DNA from: Candidatus Helarchaeota archaeon
GTDB lineage: Archaea > Asgardarchaeota > Lokiarchaeia > Helarchaeales > RDOG01
Assembly (NCBI GenBank): GCA_019058315.1
Contig: JAHPZH010000006.1
Coordinates: forward strand, 249,715 to 313,714
Direction of reading: 5' to 3'
DNA: 64,000 nucleotides
In this document: positions 27,274 to 37,161 of the stretch, piece after piece
How positions within the stretch are numbered: position 1 is the stretch's first letter
Layout: each line of letters opens with the position of its first letter
Position numbers and translations under genes: made by a program
The notes under the pieces: generated by a model
Told to the model about the DNA's origin: nothing
Seen by the model: only the letters and a program-made list of their open reading frames with translations
Database searches by the model: none

Positions 27274-27586
27274 AAATTTTCCCTAATTATAATTTAATTT
27301 TTAACCAAAATGCTCATAAACTTCATTTATGTTTTAATTTTTCTAATTCTGCTAATATAATTTTATTTAATTAGATATATGATTTCTTATGTTAGCAAAA
27401 TCATTTTCATAATGAAATTCGTTACATAAATATTTTCGTATTAAAAATGTTTGATAACAAATCAAATTTGACTTGGATAATTTAAAAGGAATGCTTGATT
27501 AAAGACTTTAACTGGAATAAAAACAGTTGAGTTATATTAAGAAATTAAATTAATAAATATTAAATTAAAAACAAGGAGGAATAAAT
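27274..27586. other. Intergenic region, divergent promoters
   Basis: About 313 AT-rich bases between the minus-strand roadblock gene and the plus-strand longin gene that starts at 27587. Both promoters must lie here. I see no RNA gene, no clear hairpin and no repeat. Confidence 0.5.
27573..27580 (+). promoter_or_regulatory. Strong Shine-Dalgarno that fixes an ATT start
   Basis: AAGGAGGA, the best ribosome site in the window, sits six bases before ATT at 27587. There is no ATG, GTG or TTG in the right frame at this distance. It supports translation of the longin gene from ATT. Confidence 0.65.
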
Positions 27587-28705
27587 ATTCCGATAGGACT
27601 TGTTGTTTTTACATGGGACGACAGAATTGGAGCAGAAGTAAAAGCAAAAATTCCAGAAGAACTACAAATACCTGAACAAACTTTAAAGCAAATCTATTCT
27701 TCTCATTTTCTTGAAGAAACTGGTGGTTTTCTATCTTTAATAATTGGAGCATTAAATGTAGCAAGTTATTATACAGGTTCAGATCTCAGCTACTTTGTAT
27801 CCTTATTATTGAGTATAGAGGAAGACCCCGATGATTATGAAGACGCAATAATTGATACTGCAAGACATATTATTACCAATTTGGCGAGTGACCGATATAT
27901 TGAATTATTACCGAATATGTATGACCGTATATCATTATATCCGAGCTTTGAAGATGAACAAAAAATTGCTCTTGCCTACACAGACGAAGTAAAAAGACTT
28001 ATTATAAATAGATTGGTTGAAGATGGTAACGCAACAAAAAATGACCTTTTAAATTGGCTAAAAGAAAAATTAGAAATTGAATACCTTGATATTGATGGTA
28101 TTCTTAATTCTTTGGTCAAATTAGGATTAATTAAAATAGCTTCAGTGAAAGGATTACCTAGTGAATCCGTATTTCTAACTAATGACGTATTTATAACTCG
28201 AACACCACCTGTAAATATAATAAAACAAGCTAAGGGTAAAAGAATTAGTGAAACTATGGGAACGGAGTATCTATCTAATGTGAAAGCATATTTTGAAAGA
28301 TACAAACCAAATTTGGACGATGAAAAAACTATTTCGGATATTATAGCAGATACAGATACTTATACAATCTTGAATTTACTAAGATTATCTCCAGTTACTC
28401 GTAGAGGATTAGATAAAGTTAAAAAGAAAGTCAAAGATCTTGATAAAGCTTTGAAAAAAATATGGTCTGGGGGAATAATTCAAGTTTTGAAGGATAAATC
28501 TGGTGAGGAATATTATTTCCTAAAAACAGATATTCGGATAGAAAAGTTCTATCCCGAATATTTAATTGATTTAATCCGCACAAGCTTTAATAATCGGACC
28601 GTAGCTAATCCAGTATTAATAGAACATCTCAGAAATCTTAAGGATATCTATGAATCGCAGCACGGAAAGGGAAAAAAGAAGAAGAAGGAGGAAAAGGGTG
28701 ATTAA
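27587..28705 (+). CDS. Longin-like protein with winged-helix region, ATT start
   Basis: About 373 codons, from an ATT start. Ordinary start rules would begin at TTG 27809, but the frame is open upstream and codes for a longin-like domain whose first residues (PIGLVVFTWDDRIGAEVKAK) align with the complete protein at 24530 (MPKGIAIIKWDNEIGA). The AAGGAGGA at 27573 fits ATT 27587. The middle and C-terminal parts contain winged-helix-like stretches (RLVEDGNATKNDLLNWLKE, GILNSLVKLGLIK) and a final Lys-rich tail. The stop is followed after two bases by the ATG of the surface protein, whose ribosome site GGAGGAAAAGGGTG is inside this gene, so the two are translationally coupled. Likely a cytoplasmic partner for that protein's tail; inferred. 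Confidence 0.65.
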   Translation: MPIGLVVFTWDDRIGAEVKAKIPEELQIPEQTLKQIYSSHFLEETGGFLSLIIGALNVASYYTGSDLSYFVSLLLSIEEDPDDYEDAIIDTARHIITNLASDRYIELLPNMYDRISLYPSFEDEQKIALAYTDEVKRLIINRLVEDGNATKNDLLNWLKEKLEIEYLDIDGILNSLVKLGLIKIASVKGLPSESVFLTNDVFITRTPPVNIIKQAKGKRISETMGTEYLSNVKAYFERYKPNLDDEKTISDIIADTDTYTILNLLRLSPVTRRGLDKVKKKVKDLDKALKKIWSGGIIQVLKDKSGEEYYFLKTDIRIEKFYPEYLIDLIRTSFNNRTVANPVLIEHLRNLKDIYESQHGKGKKKKKEEKGD

Positions 28706-28707
28706 CA

Positions 28708-31700
28708 ATGGTAAAAAATTCCTATTTTAAAAAAGGATTTAAAATTTGCCTTTTAGTACTTTTTGTTTCAAGTATATTGGTTGGAATCATTAATTACCAA
28801 AATGGCTTAAATTCCTTAATAACTCCCTTATCACAGCAACTAAAAGATACTAACAGCGATGATTTATCCTTGGACTCAAAAGCAGAAGCATCCAGCTGGT
28901 GGAACACCTCTTGGAGATATAGAATCCAAATAAATATTACAGAACCGAACATTGCAAGTAGAAATAATGAACCAGTAAGTGTTTGGTTAAATTTTACTGA
29001 TTTATCACCTATAAAAGTATCTCGTTGTGCAAATGATAGCATTCGTGTTCTTGAATATTCAATGGATACTTGGACTTTAATAAACAGTCAAGTTTGGAAT
29101 ACCACTTATATAAATGGTAACATTTCAACTGCAACAATTACCTTTTCAGCAGATGTTTCAATTGGTGAAACAAAAACATATTATGTATATTATAATGAGA
29201 CAGGTGAAACAATTAATTATGCAACAAATCTCATCAATGTATATTCTGAAGCGTTGAATAATGCATATATTTCAAATGGCGTTTTTGAAATTATGATTTC
29301 TAATAATACTGGAGTTTTTAATCTATCATATGATTCAGGAACAGTCCGTAATTATCATTTCAATCAATCCCTCTCACCGTTAGGACCTACATACAATTAC
29401 CATTATGGAACTGAATATTTTTATGCATATAGTACTGAATGGGTAGAAATATGTGCTTTTGAACCTGGAACAAAGGTCAGTTTATTGGATTCATCAGGAA
29501 TTGAAGTTGCAAATAATACTCTGAATCAATATGAATTATGGAAATATCCCTATACTGGAACTTTAAGTGCTGGCTTATATCAAGTTATATCAAACAATCC
29601 AGTTTCAATAATCGTTACAAGTTGTACCTCCCAATCAGGAACAAGCGATGACGAAGTCTGGGCTGCATATGATACAAAAATTCTTGGAAGAATAAATAAA
29701 CACTTATGGATTACTGCTTTTGAAAATGATACTTATGTAACAGTAACTGATACAAATTCCTCTATTCAAGTATTAAATCTCCATCTCAATGAAACAGATC
29801 ATATTTATAATGCAACTGTTTCTGCTGCAAACATTAATGAGGTATATCTGATTGAGTCAAATCATCCAGTTTCAGTTGTAGCAGGAGTTGCGAATGATGG
29901 TATGTTTACTGGTATTTATGGGAAAAATCAAATGGAATTCGTTTTTCCAGCGTTTAGAACTTGGGGTGTTTATGCCGAAGAAGGACCAGCATTAGTAAAA
30001 TGGAATAGTGACAAGACAGGGTCTGGATCAAGAACACTAGGTGAAGGTGAATTCTATGAAGTTGATTCTGGTAATAATAACCAAGGTGATATATGGGTCC
30101 AACTCAATTCTACAAAACCCGTCAGGATATTTACTAGAGATTATGGAGATACAGGTACAGCTGTAGCTTCTTTAAATCCAACTGGTAAGCTCTTTTACGT
30201 ATGTGATCCAGGTGGTGGTACAATTCGAATGACTGCACTAGAAGATGGTACAACAATAACTTATAATCAAAGTTCACCAAGTGGAACTTATAGAATAATA
30301 AATTTAGATAAAGGAGGAACTTATACACAGACTATTTCGGGAGCAGGATCAAAAATAATTTCAGATAAACCAATTTTTGTTCAATATTGGGATAATGGGA
30401 ACCCACAAAGCACTTCGATGTATATTCCTCAAGAGACTCAATATCCACGAATTACTGATATTGAATTAATCGAAAATGATTCGGTTTTTGTGAAATACCG
30501 CATAGATTGGGAAGGTCTTGGAGGTATGAATACCACTGATTATCTAACTGTATACGCAGACTATGAATTATTCCAATTAGAAAGAAATATATGGTTTAAT
30601 GACGCCTATACTAACCCTTCTTTCCGTATAATAGATACATACATTAATGGAAGTCAATTTGACCAATATATACATGATGATATGAGTTTTCTATCCTTAG
30701 AAGATCCTAACTTTAGTGCTGAAAATTATACAGTGGTTTATGATTCAACTAATGATAATAATCATATGACTTTAGGGATTTTTCTAAGTAATTACTATGC
30801 AAATGGAGCAGTGACTCTTAATTCTGTAGATTTAAGCGCAGACTATCATGATGGAATTGTACATTTAATTTCTGGTAATCAGACGGATATGCAAACACCT
30901 AATAATCCGACATCAAATGATTTTGCATGTTTTACATTATGGGAATATGTTCAAGATGGTATAACAGATTTAAATACGATATATGAAACTAATGAAAAAA
31001 TTTTCAATCCATTACAAATTTCAGGAACAGGAAATGAAAGTAGTCGCTTTTTCAACTTAATTATTACTCTAAAAGATATTGATAACCTTCCAGCAGCCAA
31101 TTTAAAAGTAGTTGTAAATAAAACTGATGCAAGTATACTTACAAAATACACTGATTATACGAATATCGGAGGAACAGTAACATTTTCTCGTTTAGAAGAT
31201 GGTGAATACTCTATAAACGTGACATATGTAGATGCAGATTTTGGAAAAGAATTAAATTTAAACTACACTCCTCAAATATTTCTAAACTCTGCAAATACTA
31301 CGCCTGAAGGAAATTATATTTTAAATATTGAAAATCTATTCATTACGCATTTTGATATTACCTTTGTAAGTTCCCCAGCTTTAGAACCTATAGACGGAGC
31401 AAATATAACATTTTTTGAAACAAATGGTACCCACTATACCCCAATAGGCTCAAAGATTTCACAAAATGGATTTATTTCACTATATTGGGCAAACACAACC
31501 GGAGTCAATTGGAATTATACTCTTAACTTGACATTTTATGGAACTGGACGCTTAATCCGACTTAACAAGACACCATCAGATCCTTGGGATAGTAATTATA
31601 ACTTTTCATTGGCTCAATATACATCTAGTGCTATTGAGGTGAGTTTACAGGACTTTTCGACTGAATTATTAAACCTTACCCCAAAATCACAAAAAGTTAC

Positions 31701-33357
31701 ATATGGTGAGAATCTAACATTCGGTGTAAGATATAATTATACACTTTTACCAACAGATAACAACACAGGAATCTCAGGAGCATCTTTTGACTTGCAGTTA
31801 TCTTACGAAGGAAATATTGTAGATACTTCATCTCTAGTATTTATAGAAGAAGCTCCTGGCCCTCCGGGAAATTATACACTTACTTTTAATAGTAGTGAAC
31901 TTGGACTTTTAGCAGAAAAAACATATATATTTCTTGTGGAGGCTTCAAAAGCAGGCTTCGAACCAAAAACTTTTGTCTTCACTTTTGAAGTAGATGCTAT
32001 TCAAACGAATATTTCAGTTACATTAAATTCTTCGGTGCACTGGGGGCAAAATTTAACCATAATCGTTAAATATACGGATAACAATACTAATGACATACCT
32101 AATGCAACAATTACTTATACTTGGGGTACACAAACTGAAGAATTAACAATGGATGACACAATACCAACAGATATCTTTTACTGGGTTAAAATAAATACTT
32201 CAATTAGCTTTCCTGGATATCAATTGATCGATATTTCGGCATCAAAATCAAATTACGAAACTAAAGGTACAACAGAATCATTCAATTTATTAGAACGAGA
32301 AACTAAGCTAAATAACTCAGATGATATATTCAAAGAGATTATCATATATGCCAATGACGCACATAATTTCACTTTTAATTATACAGATGTACTTAAAGCA
32401 GGTAAATTAATACCCGATGCTGTAGCCACGTATCAATGGAATGGGACCATTTATGATATGGATAATTTAGGAAATGGTTATTATGTTCTAGATTTTGATA
32501 CTGAGACAAGAGCTGTTGGTAAATATGTAATTGAAGTCAATATAAAACGTACCAATTATTCTCAACCCACAATGATACTATTCTTAAATATTCAAAAGAG
32601 ACCAGTAATAATTACAGTAATGCCTCCGGTTTTAACACTACCTCAAAAAACGACAACTATGATTTTAATTTCGTTAGAAGATGATGCTACAGGAAATGCA
32701 CTGTCTAACTTAAAATTATCTTATACAATTGATGCTATACCTATGGGTGTCTTAAGTAGTCAGGGAGATGGAAGTTATGTGCTTCCTATCGCTACTGAAT
32801 CATTATCTGTAGGTGGACATCTTATTCTCATTTCAATGGAACATGACAATTATACTATGCCTGTTGCAGCTGTCAGTTTAACAATAACATATGAACAAAT
32901 TTTTGGATTAGATGCTCCAATTTTCTATACAATATTGATTGCCGCAGCTGTTGCTATCGCTGCGGTTTCAATTTATGCGGCAATAAAATCAGCTAGAATC
33001 CCATATATAATTAAAAAAATCGACGAAACAATTAAAACTATTGACAAAGGAAAAGGTGAAATTAATGTTCCTGTGATGAAATCTAAGGAACAAATTTTCA
33101 TGGAGAAGTTTGGTGCCGATTGGGAATCATTAGGATTAGAAACCCCAATAAAACCAATAAAAGTCAAAGATGTAGCAATGGAGGAATTTAAAGATCTCTT
33201 AAGTAGCATGAAAGGCGTCAAAATGACAATTAAAGAAATGGAAAATCTCAAATCAAAGTTAAGCAAAGCTACTAAAGAAGAAGCAATGAAACTACTTGAA
33301 TCTATGGGCATACCACCAGATGCTAGTGAAAGGTTATTTGATTTAGCGAAGAAATAA
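28708..33357 (+). CDS. Large secreted/membrane-anchored surface protein with cytoplasmic tail
   Basis: A 1549-residue protein. A signal peptide or anchor lies at 1-30 (FKICLLVLFVSSILVGII). Then WWNTSWRYRIQINI begins a DUF2341-like domain, followed by beta-rich segments similar to IgGFc-binding-like domains. The second half has repeated Ig-like modules with the turns YGENLTFGVRYNYT and WGQNLTIIVKYTDNN. Many N-x-S/T sequons suggest heavy N-glycosylation. One transmembrane helix lies at about 1404-1428 (YTILIAAAVAIAAVSIYAA) and a cytoplasmic tail of about 120 residues follows, with helical, charged segments. This looks like an S-layer or adhesion protein with a signalling or scaffold tail. It is coupled to the longin gene directly upstream, so the tail may contact the longin/GTPase system. 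Start ATG at 28708. Confidence 0.78.
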   Translation: MVKNSYFKKGFKICLLVLFVSSILVGIINYQNGLNSLITPLSQQLKDTNSDDLSLDSKAEASSWWNTSWRYRIQINITEPNIASRNNEPVSVWLNFTDLSPIKVSRCANDSIRVLEYSMDTWTLINSQVWNTTYINGNISTATITFSADVSIGETKTYYVYYNETGETINYATNLINVYSEALNNAYISNGVFEIMISNNTGVFNLSYDSGTVRNYHFNQSLSPLGPTYNYHYGTEYFYAYSTEWVEICAFEPGTKVSLLDSSGIEVANNTLNQYELWKYPYTGTLSAGLYQVISNNPVSIIVTSCTSQSGTSDDEVWAAYDTKILGRINKHLWITAFENDTYVTVTDTNSSIQVLNLHLNETDHIYNATVSAANINEVYLIESNHPVSVVAGVANDGMFTGIYGKNQMEFVFPAFRTWGVYAEEGPALVKWNSDKTGSGSRTLGEGEFYEVDSGNNNQGDIWVQLNSTKPVRIFTRDYGDTGTAVASLNPTGKLFYVCDPGGGTIRMTALEDGTTITYNQSSPSGTYRIINLDKGGTYTQTISGAGSKIISDKPIFVQYWDNGNPQSTSMYIPQETQYPRITDIELIENDSVFVKYRIDWEGLGGMNTTDYLTVYADYELFQLERNIWFNDAYTNPSFRIIDTYINGSQFDQYIHDDMSFLSLEDPNFSAENYTVVYDSTNDNNHMTLGIFLSNYYANGAVTLNSVDLSADYHDGIVHLISGNQTDMQTPNNPTSNDFACFTLWEYVQDGITDLNTIYETNEKIFNPLQISGTGNESSRFFNLIITLKDIDNLPAANLKVVVNKTDASILTKYTDYTNIGGTVTFSRLEDGEYSINVTYVDADFGKELNLNYTPQIFLNSANTTPEGNYILNIENLFITHFDITFVSSPALEPIDGANITFFETNGTHYTPIGSKISQNGFISLYWANTTGVNWNYTLNLTFYGTGRLIRLNKTPSDPWDSNYNFSLAQYTSSAIEVSLQDFSTELLNLTPKSQKVTYGENLTFGVRYNYTLLPTDNNTGISGASFDLQLSYEGNIVDTSSLVFIEEAPGPPGNYTLTFNSSELGLLAEKTYIFLVEASKAGFEPKTFVFTFEVDAIQTNISVTLNSSVHWGQNLTIIVKYTDNNTNDIPNATITYTWGTQTEELTMDDTIPTDIFYWVKINTSISFPGYQLIDISASKSNYETKGTTESFNLLERETKLNNSDDIFKEIIIYANDAHNFTFNYTDVLKAGKLIPDAVATYQWNGTIYDMDNLGNGYYVLDFDTETRAVGKYVIEVNIKRTNYSQPTMILFLNIQKRPVIITVMPPVLTLPQKTTTMILISLEDDATGNALSNLKLSYTIDAIPMGVLSSQGDGSYVLPIATESLSVGGHLILISMEHDNYTMPVAAVSLTITYEQIFGLDAPIFYTILIAAAVAIAAVSIYAAIKSARIPYIIKKIDETIKTIDKGKGEINVPVMKSKEQIFMEKFGADWESLGLETPIKPIKVKDVAMEEFKDLLSSMKGVKMTIKEMENLKSKLSKATKEEAMKLLESMGIPPDASERLFDLAKK

Positions 33358-33374
33358 ATCTTTAATCTAAAATC

Positions 33375-33389
33375 CTTTTTTTTTATTTT
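33375..33389 (+). terminator. Oligo-T tract after the surface-protein gene
   Basis: T run between the convergent surface-protein gene and the HEAT-repeat gene, shortly after the stop at 33355-33357. Confidence 0.45.
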
Positions 33390-33426
33390 CTCAATCTCAG
33401 AAATTTGATAATTTTTTAAATCAATT

Positions 33427-34062
33427 CTAATTTTTATCTTCTTTTTTTATTAATTCAGCAAATTCTTTGATAGCATTTTCTGCATATTGAGAAATACGAT
33501 AATCCTCATCTGTTTTAAAAAGAGATATATAAATTTGTAAAAATTGGTTAATTTTTGTAGAATCATCTTTTAACATCAATGTAAGCGATTCGAGAGCAGC
33601 CATACGAACTTCATAGTCTAGATCTTTACATTGATTTGACAGAAAAACAAGAATTTGATCATTATCTTTTACTTTTAATCCAATTTTACCTAAAGTTTTA
33701 AGAGCATCTACACGAACAGACCAATGTTTATCCTTAGTCGCTTTTTGTTTTATTTGACTTATAGAATCCTTTTTTAAGACTTTTTCAATAAATAATTCTG
33801 CTATATCACCAATTAGTTTAACGATATTTCGACGTACGATCCAATTTTCACTGTTTAAATACTGTATTAATATTTCAAAAAGATCGTCGGGAAAGGGAAG
33901 ATTTTTTTCTTTAATTTTATTAAAAATAGGTGTTAGAGAAGAAATAGCTTCACTTCTCTCCTCATCATCTTTATCTTGAATTATTTGAATAACATAATCT
34001 GTAATTTTTTGGATTTTTTCTTGTTTAACCATTTTTAAAATTTTTTTCTCAATCTTCCTCAT
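33427..34062 (-). CDS. HEAT-repeat protein
   Basis: A 211-residue all-helical protein with three to four HEAT-type units: ENWIVRRNIVKLIGDIA, KHWSVRVDALKTLGKIG and LDYEVRMAALESLTLML, each with V-R-x-x-A/I spacing and a conserved second helix. HEAT repeats make curved scaffolds that bind proteins. The start may be the Met at 34062 or one ten codons later at 34032. No enzyme motif. It lies divergent from the HD-domain gene at 34177, sharing a promoter region. Role unknown. Confidence 0.75.
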   Translation of the reverse strand: MRKIEKKILKMVKQEKIQKITDYVIQIIQDKDDEERSEAISSLTPIFNKIKEKNLPFPDDLFEILIQYLNSENWIVRRNIVKLIGDIAELFIEKVLKKDSISQIKQKATKDKHWSVRVDALKTLGKIGLKVKDNDQILVFLSNQCKDLDYEVRMAALESLTLMLKDDSTKINQFLQIYISLFKTDEDYRISQYAENAIKEFAELIKKEDKN

Positions 34063-34176
34063 TTTCTACCAACATATATTTAATTAAAATAAAATTTCTT
34101 AAATTGAATAATACACGATTTTAAATATATTTGAGCAATTGGATTTATTACTAAAGAAAAATGAAATGATCATTAA

Positions 34177-35451
34177 ATGAAAGAACTGGAAAAAGTATTT
34201 TCAGAAATCTCAATTAATTGGGTTGACGATAATCGAAATAATATAATGAATTCAGAAGTTTATACTAATTTTCTGGGAATTTTTCCTAGATTAAAAGAAA
34301 TTTTCCAAAAAAGTTTAAGATTGGATGGACCTGAGTTTGAAAGAACATTAAGACACACATTTCGTCTTTTAATAATTTATTATCAACTGAAAAATCGTAA
34401 ATTCAAATATAAATATCTAAATTCAAATACAATAAAAGAAATTAGAACACGAATTGAGAAATTAGACAGTATCAATTCGCTATATTTACCATTAATTTTA
34501 ATTTATCATGATATAGGTAGACCATTTAATAGAAAGCTTCATACTTATGAGAGTGCTAAAATCGTAAAAGAATCGAATTTATTAGATGCATATGATCTTA
34601 CAAAAAAAGAAATATTGCTAATAACTAAAGTTATTGAATATCATTTATTGATTGGGACAATCTATACTGGTGAATCAACCTATTTTGCTTTAAATACCTT
34701 GCTTAATGATAAAGAATTCATTGAATTTTTAGGAGATAAGGAATTTATTAAAATATATTTGTTATTAAGTTCAACTTTTACAATTTTAGATCCCTTTGGC
34801 TACTTTTATGCCCAAATTTTAGATCACTATATTGAAAATTACTCCGAAATTCAACAGAATCTATTAGAAATAATAAATAATTGGCCCAATATAGATTTAA
34901 TCAAGAAAAAACTCCAAAGTGTATGTTTTAGTAGATTAGATTGGAGATTAGCTTGTTCTTTGCGAATATTTCAATTAATTGATACAAAACCTCAATTAAC
35001 ATATGATTTTTTTATTGAAAAAATTAAGGAATCAGTTGAAGTTTTTACTAACAATAAGATGGATCAAAAAAATTGGTTGAACTTCAAAAAGAGTTCTCTG
35101 TCTGTAAATTATCTTATTCAATTAAAATATGCACTCCCAATTCTTATGGTACTTGCTTCTGGTGAGTTTAAACGGATTTTTAAGCCTAAAACTGTTAATA
35201 CTCATCTAATTTATTTCTGGACATGCCTTAACCAGAAAATAGAAAAAGAAAATGAAATATCGATTTATCCAAATGAAAATTGGAATGTAATTCTTGAAGG
35301 AATTCCACATTGGTCTAAATTAAAAGATTCATATTCCCAATTCTTAGACAAAAATCGAATAAAAACTGTAATAGAAAATGGTAAAGTCGAATTCGACAAT
35401 ATTAGGAAGGAAAATTGGCTTTTTCTTATTTTTAATAATGAAATTAAATGA
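34177..35451 (+). CDS. HD-domain-like phosphohydrolase superfamily protein
   Basis: A 424-residue protein with the HD-superfamily order of metal ligands: His in LRHTFRLLIIYYQL, the His-Asp pair in LILIYHDIGRPFN, and a His in VIEYHLLIG. HD enzymes cut phosphomonoesters or phosphodiesters, often of nucleotides. The last Asp of the family is not obvious, so activity is uncertain. The rest is helical without a recognised domain. No strong ribosome site is seen before the ATG at 34177. It lies between the HEAT gene and a cupin gene; no shared function is evident. Confidence 0.65.
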   Translation: MKELEKVFSEISINWVDDNRNNIMNSEVYTNFLGIFPRLKEIFQKSLRLDGPEFERTLRHTFRLLIIYYQLKNRKFKYKYLNSNTIKEIRTRIEKLDSINSLYLPLILIYHDIGRPFNRKLHTYESAKIVKESNLLDAYDLTKKEILLITKVIEYHLLIGTIYTGESTYFALNTLLNDKEFIEFLGDKEFIKIYLLLSSTFTILDPFGYFYAQILDHYIENYSEIQQNLLEIINNWPNIDLIKKKLQSVCFSRLDWRLACSLRIFQLIDTKPQLTYDFFIEKIKESVEVFTNNKMDQKNWLNFKKSSLSVNYLIQLKYALPILMVLASGEFKRIFKPKTVNTHLIYFWTCLNQKIEKENEISIYPNENWNVILEGIPHWSKLKDSYSQFLDKNRIKTVIENGKVEFDNIRKENWLFLIFNNEIK

Positions 35452-35486
35452 AATATTCCAAATCAAAATTCTAGAGATGTTAAAAA

Positions 35487-35933
35487 ATGGGTAAAAAATA
35501 TGAAAAAAATATTGTTAAAGGAGTTAAAACGGTAAAATCGTTGCCATATCATAAACCTGATGTTTTCTTTTATCCAACATTAATGAGTTCTAGGAGAGTT
35601 CAAGATGCTAAACTATGGGCATATTATTTTTTTCTGCATACAACTGATGATTTGGCAAAAAACCCAACTATATCATGGGCTGATCGTCATCGTCATCCTG
35701 AAGGATCCAATGAAATGTATCTAATCATCGGTGATCCTGGAGCCATCACAGTTGAAGTAACTTTGGGTGACGATAAAGAGATGGAAGTATATGAAGTCAC
35801 AAGCCCTGGTGCAGCTTATATTCCTGCTGGAGTAACACACAGTATAAAACCTATTAGAGTTACACCTAATAAATGTGGTGGAATTTTAGCAATTGTTTCT
35901 AATGGAGAATATAAATGTCTCCCTCCAAAATAA
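35487..35933 (+). CDS. Cupin-domain protein
   Basis: A 148-residue small beta-barrel protein. Cupin metal ligands are visible: a His pair in WADRHRHPEGSNEMYLI with the Glu of SNEMY, and a later His in PAGVTHSIKP. Gly/Pro turns (GDPGAI, SPGAAYIPAGV) are typical of the family. Cupins act as isomerases, dioxygenases or sugar-binding proteins; the role here is unknown. It follows the HD-domain gene by 35 bases and precedes the DUF2117-like gene by 15 bases, so the last two are probably co-transcribed. Confidence 0.8.
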   Translation: MGKKYEKNIVKGVKTVKSLPYHKPDVFFYPTLMSSRRVQDAKLWAYYFFLHTTDDLAKNPTISWADRHRHPEGSNEMYLIIGDPGAITVEVTLGDDKEMEVYEVTSPGAAYIPAGVTHSIKPIRVTPNKCGGILAIVSNGEYKCLPPK

Positions 35934-35948
35934 AAGTTAAGTGAATAT

Positions 35949-37100
35949 ATGAAGATCGGTTTAGTCGTTCATGGTCCAGAGGTAGTGGATTCTGGTGGGT
36001 GTAAACATATTTTAAATTTGTTTCAAAACCATTCGATAATCGCTAAGCTTGGAGGTATTATGGGGAAAACAGCTATTATAGATGCAGAATTGGAAGAGAT
36101 TATAGATATAAAAGAAAGCAAGAGACCGAGTGAACAAATTGACGAGCTATTTACAAAAAATTTTGATTTATTAATAATTTTAAATCATGGTAAAACTTTA
36201 GAAACAGGAATTGCCTTTGGTGGGGTATTAATTTCAAATTCAAAAAGATTCAGTGAAATTATTCCTGTAATTCAAATTGAACGACCAATGGAAGAAGATG
36301 GAGCTATCTTTGCTTGGAATGAATCAGGCAAAAGAATTCTCAATGAAATTGAAAAAATCATCAAAATTCCAATACTTTCAAAACCAGTTACAATCCCAAG
36401 TAGATTTAAAACAGAATCTGGCAAAAATTTCCGAATGTTAGTTGGTGTAAAACCAAATGAGAAAATATTTTTAAATAATGTTATAATTGGATATTCAAAA
36501 TCTGAAAAGATCACAATTATAGAAAAAAATGGTAAAATTATTGACTTATTAGGGGGAGAAATCAATCCACACGGTCTGGAAAAACTTAAAAAAAGAATCA
36601 ATCTAAAAACTGCGATGATTAAAACTGCTAAAGTTTTACGAAAAATAACTCCAGAAATGCAAAGGATAATTGACAAGACTTTGAAAACAAATAAAATCGC
36701 CATCCTATTTAACGCAGAAAAAGTGTATGATATAATTTTAAAAAATGTAGACCTAATTATTTCTGTTGGAGATGACACAACCGCGATAATTGCTGATTCT
36801 GCATCGAGATTTAATATACCAATTTTCGGAATTACCGATGGAGATATGGATTGTTTGTTAAATTCAATAGAAAAAGATTTTACAATAAATGAGTTAGGAA
36901 AAATTCTCTCATTAGCACCAAATTCTACTTTAATTAGAGTAAAATCTGGATGGGATGATAAAACTGGTGAATTAATTCAGTCTTCAATTTTCAAAGGGAA
37001 AGAAATTATAGAAATAAAAAATGATAAAATTCCAGTACTAAAAGAAAAAATTTTGAATTTAATATCAGAATATATTGTTTCAAAATATGAAAAACCTTAA
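35949..37100 (+). CDS. DUF2117-like conserved archaeal protein
   Basis: A 383-residue protein. The start LVVHGPEVVDSGG, then LGGIMGKTAIIDAELEEIIDI, is what I recall for the DUF2117/COG4018 family of methanogens, whose function is unknown. A later region has SVGDDTTAIIADSASRFNIPI, suggesting a nucleotide- or phosphate-binding fold. Start ATG at 35949 with GTGA upstream. It follows the cupin gene by 15 bases. The family assignment rests on memory of the pattern, so it is moderate. Confidence 0.55.
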   Translation: MKIGLVVHGPEVVDSGGCKHILNLFQNHSIIAKLGGIMGKTAIIDAELEEIIDIKESKRPSEQIDELFTKNFDLLIILNHGKTLETGIAFGGVLISNSKRFSEIIPVIQIERPMEEDGAIFAWNESGKRILNEIEKIIKIPILSKPVTIPSRFKTESGKNFRMLVGVKPNEKIFLNNVIIGYSKSEKITIIEKNGKIIDLLGGEINPHGLEKLKKRINLKTAMIKTAKVLRKITPEMQRIIDKTLKTNKIAILFNAEKVYDIILKNVDLIISVGDDTTAIIADSASRFNIPIFGITDGDMDCLLNSIEKDFTINELGKILSLAPNSTLIRVKSGWDDKTGELIQSSIFKGKEIIEIKNDKIPVLKEKILNLISEYIVSKYEKP

Positions 37101-37161
37101 TATCCTCTTGTCGTTGGTTTCAAAGGCATTAGTCAAAATTTAATACCATTTGAATGAAATC

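Noticed and set aside
27809..28705. Start of the longin gene at TTG 27809
   Set aside because: The open frame upstream codes the conserved N-terminal half of the domain and has a strong ribosome site, so ATT 27587 is preferred.
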